A DNA stretch of 64,000 nucleotides from Candidula unifasciata (taxonomy: Eukaryota; Mollusca; Gastropoda; Stylommatophora; Geomitridae): the NCBI GenBank assembly GCA_905116865.2, contig CAJHNH020005002.1:202385-266384 (forward strand), in the 5' to 3' direction. Position 1 is the stretch's first letter. The number at the start of each line of letters is the position of its first letter. A program made the translations under genes and the position numbers. Below are positions 44,655-56,600 of the stretch, piece by piece. Under the pieces are notes generated by a model, which worked only from the letters and a program-made list of their open reading frames with translations, did not search any database and was not told where the DNA came from.

Positions 44655-45112
44655 ACCTCAGTTTGGTGGTGCCAAAACTTTGGGAGCCAGGTGCCACAAC
44701 CTTAAAGGTCAGGTGCCACAACCTTGGGAGCCAGGTGCCACAAACTTGGGAGCCAGGTGCCACAACCTTGGGGGGTCAGGTGTCACAACCTTGGGAGGTC
44801 AGGTACCACAACCTTTGGGGTCAGGTGTTACAATCTTGGGGTCAAGAGTTGCAACCTTGGTGGGGAAGAAGGGGGGGGGGGAGGGGTCAGGTTTCGCAAC
44901 CTTAGAGGTCAGGTGTCATAACCTTGGGGGGTCAGGTGTCACAACCTTGGGAGCCAGGGGCCACAACCTTGGGGGGGGGGGGTCAAGTGTCACAACCTTG
45001 GGAGTCAGGTGTTACAATTTTGGGGTCAAGTGTCGCAACTCTGGCGGGGAAAAAAAAAAGGGGGGGGGGGGGGGGTCAGGTGTCGCAACCTTAAGGGTTA
45101 GGAACCATGAGC
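44655..45112. repeat. About 22-25-bp G-rich minisatellite
   Basis: Repeats of GTCAGGTGTCACAACCTTGG or GCCAGGTGCCACAACCTTGG with G runs of up to 15. Confidence 0.82.
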
Positions 45113-45352
45113 ACCCGCAACCCCGGGGTGGTGAGGGGTTATAACTTTAACACTAAGCATTTTTGTTCATCCTAAGGGGGCTAAATTATCTCTTTACCAC
45201 GTACTGACATTGTCTTTGCATATAAATTTCAGAGTTTACATATACATTTATGTATATGAATACACACACACATAGACACACACACTTGTCTTGTATTTGT
45301 CAATAATAATAATAATTTTTAATACTATTATTATTGTTACCAGTTATAATAA

Positions 45353-45465
45353 CAGCCGGCGTTATGCTGACCACTTTAAACACCTAATGCCACCTGGTCT
45401 GTAAAAATACGGGTGCTCTTCCCATATGCCTGATGCGCCTAAGGGTGTGGCAAGGGATCTTTACT
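45353..45465 (+). mobile_element. SINE family A/B body fragment
   Basis: GCCGGCGTTATGCTGACCAC, TGGTCTGTAAAAATACGGGTG and GATGCGCCTAAGGGTGTGG: the shared 3' body only. Confidence 0.7.
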
Positions 45466-45904
45466 TTACTTTATAATCAAAATAATAATGTTGCTTAACC
45501 TAAATCATGCTTTAGCCCACTGATCTCTTTTCCTTCCCTTTTCAACCTTTTAAAATGTATTATGGAATTTAGCGCCTACACATGTTCTGTCTCCGATGTT
45601 TTCTGTGTGTCAGCGCCCCTGCCGATTTGGAGGATTCGAAAATATACCGCCCGAGTCCCAAGTCACATTTTCTAGACACTGCTCTATCGCTGCTCTCCCT
45701 TCCCTGGAGCTGTTGTTTATTTCTCGCTGATATTCCTGAAAGGCGTGATAGCCGAATACCTGATAATTTTTGTAACTTTCCACATTTATGCCTGCTCAGT
45801 TCAGGTTATCAGCTTGCCCTCCGGACATATCGATAGGTGATTTGCCTCTTATCTGTAATAGACCCATCGTCTAAGATAGTGGTTCCCAAATGGTTTTTAA
45901 AAAA
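45466..45904. other. Unassigned stretch
   Basis: No gene or repeat recognised. Confidence 0.4.
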
Positions 45905-46175
45905 AAGTTAAGATCCCTTTCAACGTTTTTAGGCGCATCCGGCATATGGGAAGAGCACCCATATTTTTACAGAAAAACAGGCACTAGGTGGGTAATGTGG
46001 TCAGCATTACGCCGGCCGTCTTTACTTCCCCAGGGCATACATTGGTACCTATTTTAGGCACAGTCGACCTGCGACGCCCGATACCATGATAAAAATCCAC
46101 GCAGCCAGCAATGGCTTTCGACCGCGGTACGTTGGAATTACGAGTCGGGCTAGCAACGCGTAAGCCAAGGACGCC
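45905..46175 (-). mobile_element. SINE family A, near full length
   Basis: Collinear with 16604-16880 on the minus strand: TAGGCGCATCCGGCATATGG at the 3' end and a tRNA-like head ending near 46175. Confidence 0.8.
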
Positions 46176-46374
46176 GCTCCAAATGGTTAACAGTTCTTAC
46201 ATTTAAGGAGTTCTTGATATTCCGATAGGTTTAGAGCAGCACGGCTCGACATGTTGTAACTGTAAGAGATACACTGAACCTGCTGCAGAAGACTGAGGTT
46301 AGCGTCCTGTGCGTAAAGTGGCTGGCGACACTTGATAGGACCGAATCAGGAGCATATCATAGATTTTCTGATCA

Positions 46375-46680
46375 GGAATTTCGGGTGTGCGGGGAAATGA
46401 ACCGGCTGATAGACTGGCTGCCGTTGCTCCTTTGGGCGATGAGCTACTTTAAAATTAAGCAGACGTGGTAAGGCTCTCTGGGATCAAATGAATAGTGAAG
46501 CAGAACGTACAGAGAATCTGTAAACTGACAGACTGATTCAACGGGAGATAAGTAGATGTTCTGGAAGATATTCAACACTGAGGGAGAATTAGCATGTCGA
46601 CTCTTGATTACCGATGAAGGAGACGGAGCACGCGTGGGAATGTCCTAGTGCAGTGATGTTAATTCATTAATTCATTCAGG
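46375..46680 (+). pseudogene. Diverged RNase H 3' end with (ATTC)n tail
   Basis: VRGNEPADRLAAVAP-like start, then a degraded region and GAGACGGAGCACGCGTGGG with tail ATTCATTAATTCATTC. It is an older relative of the I-like element. Confidence 0.68.
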
Positions 46681-46934
46681 AGTCATTTATATTAAATACA
46701 AAAACCCTTCTATCCTCATTTGGCGATTACATATTAACTTTTTTCTTTCTTTCTGAATTTGACGATCAAAAAGTATGGTGTTCGTTGCGGCTCTTTGAAT
46801 ATAAGTGTAGTCGGCAGCATAGTTGCCACTTTTCTTTGAAATAAAACGCCCAAAAACGAAACAAACAATTTCTGTAAATATTCCAGTTCAATATTTTTTT
46901 TAAAGCATTGATTTAAAAAAAGAAAAGTTAAAAC
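46681..46934. other. Unassigned stretch
   Basis: AT-rich; nothing recognised. Confidence 0.4.
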
Positions 46935-47065
46935 CACATAAAATGAACGAATGAATGAATCAATCAATCAATCAATCAATCAAGAAAAAATATCAGTGCA
47001 TTCACGACATTCCCACACGTGCTCCGTCTCCCTATTCACAGCCAAACAAGAGTCGACAGGCTAAT
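46935..47065 (-). pseudogene. I-like element 3' tail with (TGAT)n
   Basis: Minus strand ends GGAGACGGAGCACGTGTGG, GAATGTCGTGAATGCAC and then (TTGA)n/(TCAT)n simple repeat at 46943-46985. Confidence 0.65.
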
Positions 47066-47189
47066 AACACCAGTTGCTCCGTCACTGAAGTCACATTTAT
47101 ACTCGTTAACTGATATTCTGCGTTGGCCACACTATTATCAGTAGCCCCTACAATTTTCATAACTTTACAGTATTCTAGGTAGGTAGGTT

Positions 47190-47385
47190 GTACCCACTAG
47201 GACATCACACAAGCGATAAACACCCGGTGACACAAAGTGCCACCATGCGGATGAGGATCACCTGTTGGGAGGTCCCGGAAACCCCGTTCACCCTTTAGGC
47301 CATATGTTATGCCCGGCTATAATAATGGCACCCGGTAAAAGCCAGGGTGGGGCTTAAAAAAAACGGAAAATTGCATTCGGTACTA
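47190..47385 (+). repeat. Dispersed repeat family D, copy 4
   Basis: CACTAGGACATCACACAAGC through GCCAGGGTGGGGCTT, collinear with the copies near 4.7-5.2 kb. Confidence 0.78.
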
Positions 47386-47543
47386 TATTTTTTGCGTACC
47401 CCTGACGTCACAATGACGTCACAGGAGACATTCCCAATAAATTCTAGGGTGCTCAGGTTGTGGTTTCTCGCGGTTTCTCTACATCCAAGTTGTTCACATC
47501 GCAAAAGCGCGCTCTTGCAAAGCGCGCCTTTACTATGACGTTC

Positions 47544-48226
47544 AGTGTTGCCACTTCGGATATTTTACATCCACATTTAGATGTTTTTCCTTCCATTTAA
47601 ATGTCTTTTTGACGTTTAAATGGTAGATGCATTTCTAGATGCTTTTCATATGTTTTTCCTTCCATTTATATGTCTTTTTGACGTTTAAATGGTAGATGCA
47701 TTTCTAGATGCTTTTCATATGTTTTTCCTTCCATTTAGATGTCTTTTTGACGTTTAAATTGTAGATGCTTTTCTAGATGCTTTTCATATGTTTTTCCTTC
47801 CATTTAGATGTCTTTTTGACGTTTAAATGGTAGATGCATTTCTAGATGCTTTTCATATGTTTTTCCTTCCATTTAGATGTCTTTTTGACGTTTAAATTGT
47901 AGATGCTTTTCTAGATGCTTTTCATATGTTTTTCCTTCCATTTATATGTCTTTTTGACGTTTAAATGGTAGATGCTTTTCTAGATGCTTTTCATATGTTT
48001 TTCCTTTTATTTAGATGTCTTTTTGACGTTTAAATGGTAGATGCTTTTCTAGATGCTTTTCATTTGGAGTCAAATATTTTTTTTCTTTTGGTAGATGTTT
48101 TTCTAGATGCTTTTGATTTGAGTTGAATATTTTTTTTTTCCAGTTATTATTGTTGTTTCTTTCAGTTACTCAAACTTTGAACTCTCACTGGGGTCAAAGC
48201 TCAAATATCTGGCAGCCCCGGTACTG
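47544..48226. mobile_element. Possible TIR element built of 69-bp repeats
   Basis: Left end CAGTGTTGCCACTTCGGAT; right end reverse complement CAGTACCGGGGCTGCCAGAT, both followed by ATTT. About seven 69-bp units (ATGTTTTTCCTTCCATTTAG, TTTTTGACGTTTAAATGG) fill 47575-48110. No 8-bp target duplication was found, so the element call is tentative; the tandem repeat itself is certain. Confidence 0.5.
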
Positions 48227-48479
48227 ATTAATTAAAATCACTTTTGTTTCAACCGTAACCTCACTGTGCTAACTTTGTGTTTCTTTTTCATGTGATTTAA
48301 AAAAAAAAATTGCTCACCTTCCTATGTGGCTTTCACTTTGAATAAACATTTCAATATGTTAAAAGTAAAGTATGAACAAAAAAATATTGGCAGTTCCCAG
48401 GGATATCACCAAAGCTCGTTGTAAGTACTTTCATAAATCGCACAAACCACGAACGACGTAGCGCCAGCAACGGTCAAAT

Positions 48480-49033
48480 CATTATTTGTTTCGTTGCCGG
48501 CCTGGAATTGCTTAACATAAACAATCCATACAGACGTTTATCTCACATTGCAGATCTAAGCCATGTTTTACACGACGACGTAATGTGCTGAACGATCGCT
48601 CCACAGTACATGTTGTTGCTGGTAATGTTAGCAAAAATAGTAACACATACCTGACACTCAGATAAAACTTTGTAAAAGGTACAAGTCGATAAAATCTTGT
48701 CTACTTCTGCATTCTCGCGTTTTCCCTCCCCCGTGTGGGTTCCGGGGCCCTATTGTGGGGAAAACAAGAATAGACCCACTGCCTCCCCAAAAGCATGTCG
48801 TAAGAGTCAACTAACTGGGGAACTTCCTTTGAAGTCGGAGTGCATCTGCCTGAGAGGCGAGGAACCAACAGTCTGCATTCAATTGAATCAGATCTGTAAA
48901 ACTGATGCACACGCAACACTCATGTTCTGGAGCATGGCTGCAGTCCAGAAGTGGATGAGCAACCAGAACTTTACGCCAGAGTGTACAGCTGGTGAACGCG
49001 AAGAAGAAGAAGAAGAAGAAGAAGAAGAAGAAG

Positions 49034-49064
<31 letters not shown>

Positions 49065-50770
49065 TTCAAAATTATCAATGTAGTATATCTGAATAATAGT
49101 AGACATTATATCGTTAAACTTTTTACGATTCAGTTTGCACAATTTCGAAGGATGTAGCAACGCTAAGTTAAATTGTGCACTGTTGGCTTCACAGAATCGA
49201 CTCTCAGTTGAGTTAATTAGAGAATCTAAGTATGGAATGTAAACAGTTTGAAGTACTCTTCAACACTTATGGTTCCCGGATTACTTCGATACTTTTGTCT
49301 TCCACTCTGTCTTGGGATAATCAGCTCAGTATCCACTTTCTGTGCGAGTTGTAGTGTTTTCACAAAAATATCCCTGAAATAGTTATCGGAATCACCTCGG
49401 TGAAGTTTTACTACACTGAGCAGGTTTTGAACTTGCAGTTGGACTTCTGGAAGATCAACTTGAACAGCTAGAAGAGCCTGAGTAACTGGTTCCAAGTCTT
49501 GAGAAATAATATTGAGACAAAATAAAAACGTGCTGGACTTTGATGAACAATGTAACTGATGTGCAACCTGTCGTGTATTTCCACTTGCATGCAATGAAAA
49601 TGTTTCCAGTTGGCAAATTTACTAGAAAAAATCTGAATACTTTTATACTTGCTTGTCCATCTTGTCTCACACAGAATAGGAATATTCGGGACAGAGGACC
49701 TCCTTTTTGGGCTTTCACGAAAAAAATGTAATAATTGCTTTGATAGTACTAATAGTATTTCGTATCAATGCAACATTATTAAGATCATTTTCAACGAGAT
49801 TCAGTATATGCGAGGCACCGCGAACAAAGGCAGCCTTGGGGTAAATTCTTCGAATTTTTCGCCTGAACACCATTTTCTTTTCCGGCCATTGTCGAGCACC
49901 CATCATAACCTTGACCCAGCAGATTATTAAGGAGAAGACCAAATGTTTTGCAATGTAGAATAATACAATCAGATATCGTGGCGGCGTCCATACCTTTCAG
50001 CGGAGAAAATCCTTGGAATTCCTCACGAATCATAGCCTTCTCTACAAACCGGACTCCCAGTGATAACTGTTCTGCTCCTAAGATATCTGCTGTTCCATCG
50101 GCTATGATCAAGAATCCAACAGCATTGTTAGCAGCTTTTACAATGTCTTCTCGCAAAGCTTGTTCAGACAAATTAATCAAACCATTCTGCGTTCGATGTG
50201 ATGTGTAACGTGCATTTCCAGCAGTTGTATCAAAATGTTTTTTTTTAAAAAAATACTGTCTCCTCCCTCAATTCGATACGTATAAAGTTGTTCGACATTT
50301 CCTTTGGTGCTATCTTTCCCACGAATTGCCAAATCATTTGTTCCGCAAAATAAGATTGTTGAAATAAAATGATACAGTTTCTTTCTGTTTTCTTCAATAG
50401 TTCGTTTTACGGAGTTATCTATCTGACAAATAATATCCTTTTTTTGATCTCTAATGGTTGACGCCAAGTGTTCAGCATCTTGTTAAGACCCACGATGCCA
50501 TGCTGAGCTGGTTTCTGGCACATTCATTAAAATCTTTGTAGAAGGAGTAGTAATGAAGGCACCTTGAATTCCTTTTTGAACTGGTTGCGGAAATAAAACA
50601 CAGAAAATGCAAAAAAAAAGCACTTTTTAACCTAGGTGAATATGATAACCATAGAGAATACTGGGTTAGCCAAGATTTCCTGAAACAACGTTTTCCACTT
50701 CCTGACATGTCGCCTTCAAAATCATATGACGGGTGAGGCTTGTATGAATCAGTTAGCAAACGATACTTGA
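48480..50770 (-). pseudogene. hAT-type transposase (TTF zinc finger/DUF4371/dimerisation), broken
   Basis: On the minus strand: YKPHPSYDFEGD, RCFRKSWLTQY and SAFFLHFLCF (TTF-type N-terminal zinc finger), then DKKDII, QLLEMHVTHH, ADGTADILGAEQLSLGVRF and NLLGQGYDGCSTMAGKENGV (DUF4371 core), PRQSGRQKYRSN near 49290, and after a SINE insert TLPATTCTVERSFSTLRR (hAT dimerisation domain, about 48555-48610). Frameshifts and stops break it into at least four pieces. hAT transposases cut and paste DNA with 8-bp duplications; this one is inactive. Clear terminal repeats were not found around it. Confidence 0.85.
48722..49063 (+). mobile_element. SINE-like repeat family E, copy 2, with (GAA)n tail
   Basis: CCCCCGTGTGGGTTCCGG through GGTGAACGCGAAGAAGAAG, tail of about 20 GAA. 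It is inserted between the core and the dimerisation domain of the hAT relic. Confidence 0.82.
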
Positions 50771-51377
50771 GCTTAAGATCGAATCTTCGTAGTAGATTTT
50801 ACACAGAGTTCAATGTCCTAGGTTAACATAGTATCTCCACTTTCAAGTTTGTCCGGGTCTGGTTCTGGTGATAGCGTTGCTGCTGCAGATGAACAAGCAA
50901 CAGCATTCGTTTTTTTTTTCCAATCAATCCAGGGCAAATGCCCCCCCCCCCTTTTCCCCTTGCGTTCGCCCATGGTTAAGAGATGGAGTTTTATGTCGGG
51001 GGCACACTTACAACGACCTGTACAGACGGTAGTGACCGTTTTGTGTTGTTGTTGTGACGGTGGTGGTGGTAGTGGTAGCAGCAGTAGTACTGGCACTCTA
51101 AGGGTGATGTGGTAGCTGTTACACTGGCCACATTTACTTTTCGGTACAGATTAATGCTACACATTTTAGTCATATTAATAGCTATGTAATTTGTGACTCT
51201 TCCCGTTTGGATTTTTTTTTTTTCTATATGTTTTCCACGCAAAATTTGGATATTTTAAGATCTTTTTTGACTCCATTTTGGATGTTTTTGTCAAAGAAAA
51301 GTGTCAACATTGATGACGTATGTTTACCACTCTTTTCCGGCGTCAGTCAGTTGCCATTGTTTCCAGCAGCAGTCACG
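50771..51377. other. Stretch between hAT and Merlin relics
   Basis: Includes GTTGTTGTGACGGTGGTGG-type trinucleotides. It may hold transposon ends, but none is clear. Confidence 0.35.
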
Positions 51378-51713
51378 ATGAATTTTCTACAGCTAGTTGC
51401 ATCTGTACAAGACAAGGAAAGCAGCATTGCCTTCCTGCAACAGCATGGCATTCTGCACAGAACCAGAAGTTGCAGAAACAATCACTCCATTAATTTTGTC
51501 GACCCCACCACAGGTGCTCATACGCAATGCATCGAACGTTTGTGGAGGTCGGCAAAGGAGAGAAACAAGCGCCAGAATGGCACCCACAGACATTTATTAG
51601 AATCTTACATGTGTGAGTTTCTGTGGCGCAGGCGCGCTCAACGTGCGGGTGGCGACATGTTTGAAACCATACTAGCAGACATTGCTAGATTCTGGCCCCC
51701 GAGAGACTACTAG
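51378..51713 (+). CDS. Merlin/IS1016-type transposase, internally deleted (111 residues)
   Basis: ATG at 51378 opens 111 codons. Residues 1-33 (FLQQHGILHRTRSCR) look like the N-terminus of an IS1595/IS1016-like transposase. From NHSINFVDPTTGAHTQCIE it matches the C-terminal catalytic end, with E in CIERLW being the third acid of the DDE triad, then EFLWRRR and ARFWPP. The central part with the two aspartates is absent, yet the frame is open across the junction. It is therefore an internally deleted, non-catalytic copy; whether it is expressed is unknown. Confidence 0.7.
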   Translation: MNFLQLVASVQDKESSIAFLQQHGILHRTRSCRNNHSINFVDPTTGAHTQCIERLWRSAKERNKRQNGTHRHLLESYMCEFLWRRRAQRAGGDMFETILADIARFWPPRDY

Positions 51714-51934
51714 TCCGTCGTCTCTTCTGCCACCGCAGTTTGACCTCAGTTCAGATCTACTAACGTGTACAATCTCTGTGATTGTCAATTCGTGCGTGAA
51801 CCCAGCAGTATTCATGTAGAATGATTGGCCCTTTTTAGGGCCCCCCACAGTACCCCACATGGCATTTCCTGCGATTGCACATAGAGTTCACATAGCCAAA
51901 GTGCACATTTTACATGAAGTGAAAAAAAACCGTT
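51714..51934. other. Flank of the Merlin copy
   Basis: Contains the palindromic GGCCCTTTTTAGGGCCCC at 51828-51845, possibly part of a terminal repeat. No matching left end was found. Confidence 0.35.
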
Positions 51935-52270
51935 GTGACAACAAACACACATACACACAATTTACATTTTATTTTTACAAAAAACGTTGTGACAACAACA
52001 ACAAAAAACACACACACACACACGCACGCACGCGCACGCACGCGCGCACGCACGCGCGCGCACGCACACACACACAATTTACATTTCATTTAAAACACAC
52101 AATTTACATCACGCACGCGCGCGCACGCACGCGCGCGCACGCACGCGCGCGCACGCACACAAACAATTTACATTTCATTTAAAACACACAATTTACATTT
52201 TATTTTTAAAAAAAAAACATTGTGACAACAAAAACACACACAATTTACATTTCATTTGAAAAAAAAAAAA
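51935..52270. repeat. (CA)n/(CGCA)n tract with repeated ACACAATTTACATTTCATTT
   Basis: About five copies of CACAATTTACATTTCATTT separated by CA and CGCA runs, making a compound minisatellite. Confidence 0.8.
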
Positions 52271-52287
52271 CAAAGGAAATTCACAAT

Positions 52288-52358
52288 GGATCACGTCGGT
52301 ATTGAACACGGCATCTTTCATTTACAAGGCAGATGTGATACCAACTACGCTATGCACT
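52288..52358 (-). tRNA. Degenerate tRNA(Thr-UGU)-like sequence or SINE head
   Basis: The minus strand reads TAGCGTAGTTGGTATCACAT (A-box region), CTGCCTTGTAAATG (anticodon loop with TGT) and GTGTTCAATACC (B box). Stem pairing is incomplete, so a functional tRNA is unlikely. Confidence 0.35.
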
Positions 52359-53204
52359 CACATGTTGACATGTTTTGAAAACATAACTAATATTGCAGAC
52401 CGGCCAATTGCGCATCATCAAGCAGCCAAATGCGCATCAACAGACCGAAATATGTCGCACCATAAGACACTAGATGAACACTCAAAAACAGCAGCAGACA
52501 GCAGCACACTTGCACCCCTTGGAATAATGGACTGTCAAGTCAGCTGTGGAATTCCCACGGGAATTTCGTGTTTGGGGGAGGCAAAAAATATTGTACCTTG
52601 CATTCTACGCGGGGAAGGCTGTATCTAATTTACAGTATGTGCATATGTACTGTACTGTCTGAAGTATGTTGTTAATAGAAAAGAGGGAACTATTTTTCAG
52701 TACATCTACATTTTGTGGAAGTCTCTGCTTTAGTTACATGAAAAATGAGACAAGGGAATCTTAACAGGGCTTTCTTAAGTTGTTCTCCTAATTGTTCTTT
52801 TAACAATCCTTGTGTTTTTAATTATTGAGTTTTTTCTTCTTCTCAAAGTGATCTGGTTTTCAAATATGGCTTAGGAACCACATAACTCCATAAAGTGATT
52901 CACTAATCATTATCATTGTAGTTCTAAAAACAGACGTCAGCGGTGCAATATCCATGAATGGCACTGCAGTATTTTTTATTACTAATTTGTACGTGTGGCC
53001 TTAGATGTCTCATGTTTGTATCATTTAAAAATTTACAATTGCACAGGTACTGCAGATTTCTTAAAGCGGGTAATTTCTTTGATATTTTTGACTAAAAATT
53101 TGTGTACCCTTAAAAAAAATTACAATAACTGACACACAGGTGGAGATTGTTCAAAATCAAATCACCTGTGCATGGATGCATGGTGATTATTTGTGTAGTA
53201 TATC
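52359..53204. other. Unassigned stretch
   Basis: No gene recognised. The + strand ORF at 52302-52628 has no family features. Confidence 0.4.
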
Positions 53205-53395
53205 CCGTATACCCTTGACTCCCAGGTCGACCTATCCCTGACTGAGTACTGAGTGTAGTCATGGGAAGTAAAGACGGCAGGCCAGATGCTGACTACACCA
53301 CCCATCTTGTGCCGACTGGTCTATAAAAATATAAGTCAAGGCCTATATGCCCTATACATCTGAAGGCGTGGACGAGGGATTTTAGCTTGACTTTA
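53205..53395 (+). mobile_element. SINE family A/B body fragment
   Basis: CATGGGAAGTAAAGACGGC, GATGCTGACTACACCACCC, TGCCGACTGGTCTATAAAAA and GAAGGCGTGGACGAGGG. Confidence 0.72.
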
Positions 53396-53464
53396 TACCC
53401 CGCACACAAGGAGATATTGTGTTCATACAATTCACGGGAGGCTAATGCTGAAAGTTGACCTGTA

Positions 53465-53880
53465 AAATGTGGGCAGTCTGATGTGAAAAATTCCCACTAA
53501 TCGGTTAACGGTAGTCAATGCGATGTTGTGAAAAGTTTCCACTAATCGGTTAACGGAAGTCAATGCGATGTTGTGAAAAGTTCCCGATAATCAGTTAACT
53601 ATAATCAATGCGATGTAGTGAAAAGTTCCCACTAATCGGTTAACGGTGATCAATCTGATGTGAAACGTTCCCAATAATCAGTTAACAGTAATCAATGCGA
53701 TGTGGTGAAAAGTTCCCAATAATCGGTTAAAGGTAATCAATGCGATGTTATGAAAAGTTCCCGCTAATCGGTTAACGGAAATCAATGTGATGTGGTGACA
53801 AGTTCCCACTAATCGGTTAACGGTGAGCAATGTGATGTTGTGAAAAGTTCCCACTAATCGGTTAATGTTAACCAATCCCA
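53465..53880. repeat. 45-bp minisatellite (about nine units)
   Basis: Unit GTTCCCACTAATCGGTTAAC, GGTAATCAATGCGATGTGG, TGAAAA, with GATAATCAG variants. Spacing of 45 bp is exact at 53521/53566. Confidence 0.88.
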
Positions 53881-54034
53881 TTTCTTGGTTTGATTCGTTT
53901 TTTTTTTTTAAATTTCAATGTACCACAAAAAAGGCCAAATAAAAACTAGAATAAGAAAAGGGCGCACTCCAAGTTCCAACAACTTATAACCAACTGTTAC
54001 GGAGTAACACATTTTTTAAGCTGGACACAACTTT

Positions 54035-54295
54035 TGGGCGGCGTCCGTGGCTTAGGCGTTGCGAGTCCGACTCGTAATTCTAGCGTACCGCGACCGAAAC
54101 CCACTGCTGGCTGCGTAGATTTTTATCATGGCAAAGGGCGTCGCAGGTCGATCCAGCTCAAATGGGTACCAGGATGCATGTCATGGGAAAGTAAAGACGA
54201 CCGGCGGAATGCTGACCACATTACCCAGCCAGTGCCGATTGGTATTGTAAAAATATGGGTGCTCTTTCCATGTGCCCGATACGCTTAAGTAGTAG
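54035..54295 (+). mobile_element. SINE family A, full-length-like copy
   Basis: Head GTGGCTTAGGCGTTGCGAG (A box), CGCGACCGAAACCCACTGC (B box region), body GTAAAGACGACCGGCGG, TGCCGATTGGTATTGTAAAA, end TGTGCCCGATACGCTTAAG. Confidence 0.82.
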
Positions 54296-54715
54296 CAGCA
54301 GCAACAACAGCTAAAACAACATCGTACTAGTTATTGTAGTAGTAATATTAGCAGTAGGAGTAGGAATAGTAGTTGGAGGAAGAAAGGGAAGATAAAGAGA
54401 AAAGATGGAGCAGCAGCAGCAATAGCAGCAACAATAACTGCTGTCGTCGTCGTAATCGTCATTGTCATTGTAGCAGCAGCAGTAGTAGTAGTAGCAGACA
54501 CAGTAGCAGTAGCAGCACCACCACCAGCAGCTATAGAAGCAGCATCAGCAGTAGTAGTAGAAGTAGCAGTAGTAGCAGCGGCAATCACAGAAGCAACAGC
54601 AGTATTAGTAGTAGTATTGGTAGTGGTAGTAGTAGCAGCAGCAGCAGTAGTAGTGGCAACAGTAGTAGTGGTAATAGTCGTAGTAGTGAGAAATGTAATA
54701 GTAGTAGGATTCCCT
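54296..54715. repeat. Degenerate trinucleotide tract (AGC/AGT/AAC)
   Basis: About 420 bp of mixed GTA, GCA, and CAA triplets directly downstream of the SINE tail. Poly-Ser and Ala/Thr ORFs on the two strands follow from composition. Confidence 0.85.
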
Positions 54716-55650
54716 GTTTGAGGTTCGTAAAAAATATTGTACCCATTATTCGAAGCATTCAAAATGTCTTGGTTTGTGTTGTTCTCAGTGAAAGTCCTGC
54801 ACACTACGGCAGTAAGATAACCAGATGCCATTAGTCAGGAAAACACTAGTGGAATGGAAAGGTATCTTGTCAAATGGTCCGATCTGTTTAATGTAGACAT
54901 TCCGTGTACAGTGCACGACACTTCCAGCCTTTCATTGTCTGAGCACCACACCCCCATTTATTTCTGCCACTGACTCCCACTATCTAGAGTTAGCACAGGT
55001 CTCTGAGTCATTATTCTCATATTCCGACATCACCTGTGATAAGCACAAATACACACACCATCTGCACAGAAAGCTGGCCAGCCAGAAACATGGCGGCTTA
55101 TCGTCGTCTATCTCCAAGCAAACGACATGCTAGAAGGGCGTGCCTTGTTCTCCTTGTCACGTTCCCCCCAGAAGGAGATTTGGATTTCAGAATCCAATTG
55201 ATTTAATCGCGATAAAAACCAACGGAAATGGAAATCTTGAAATTTTCAAGTCGGTAAAATATCAAAAGGATGAAGGCAAGAAGACGTATGGTGACGTAGC
55301 CAGAAACTTCAGATTTGATCGCGGAAGAAGTAACCGGATCGTCTGCCTATCGCCATTTTGGTGATAGACAGAGGCCTTGTTATCTTGGCCAGATATCGGC
55401 CCGTATTCTAGCCGGCGAAGAGAAGCAAGAAGTGATAACACGCAGAACCTCATTATTCGTCTGATATAAGAGTAAGATATCCGCAGAGTTATGATTCTAG
55501 TTTGGCGGGAACACAAAACGTGTGCTGTGTATTGTCATGATTTGGTTGGTGAGAGCTATCTGCCATTAGACTAGGTGTGTGCTCTAGTGGCGATAGGGAA
55601 GCTGTTTTATAACATACATTCCTGCTATAGTTCTTTTTTTCTAATAGAAA
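54716..55650. other. Unassigned stretch
   Basis: Holds a 38-codon ORF at 55090-55206 (see findings). Otherwise no feature recognised. Confidence 0.4.
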
Positions 55651-56202
<552 letters not shown>

Positions 56203-56439
56203 CTTCTGGCGTCTTTCGTTTTCTCTACTGTCACAGCCAATTCCGTTCTCATGACGATGATTTAAATATTGTAATGATAAACACTCTAGCGTGCCTTTCC
56301 TCCACCCCGACCCCCCCCCCCCTCTCTCTCTCTCACTCTATGAGACACAACTTGCCGCTTCTCCTACATGTTGCCCCCACTGTTCCATTTGGTCACAAAG
56401 AAAAATGATGTTCGCTAAGTGGCTTCAACACACTTTGTT

Positions 56440-56600
56440 TGAATTAAGTTAAGAACCGACACTCAGTACATCCACATAAGCGCCCCGGCCCCATCTTAAG
56501 CAGCTAGAACACAGTCCCAATGCTAGTGATCCCCACACTTTGTTTAAACATGCCCAGCTTATGGCACCAGTCACTCTCTCACTTACTTTCTAAAGTAATT
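56440..56600 (-). pseudogene. I-like element 3' end fragment
   Basis: Minus strand: ACTAGCATTGGGACTGTG, GCTGCTTAAGATGGGGC and GAGTGTCGGTTCTTAAC, comparable to the last 110 bp of 7200-10802. Confidence 0.65.

Noticed and set aside
54331..54834. Ser-rich and Ala/Thr-rich ORFs
   Set aside because: Degenerate trinucleotide tract downstream of a SINE; no domain.
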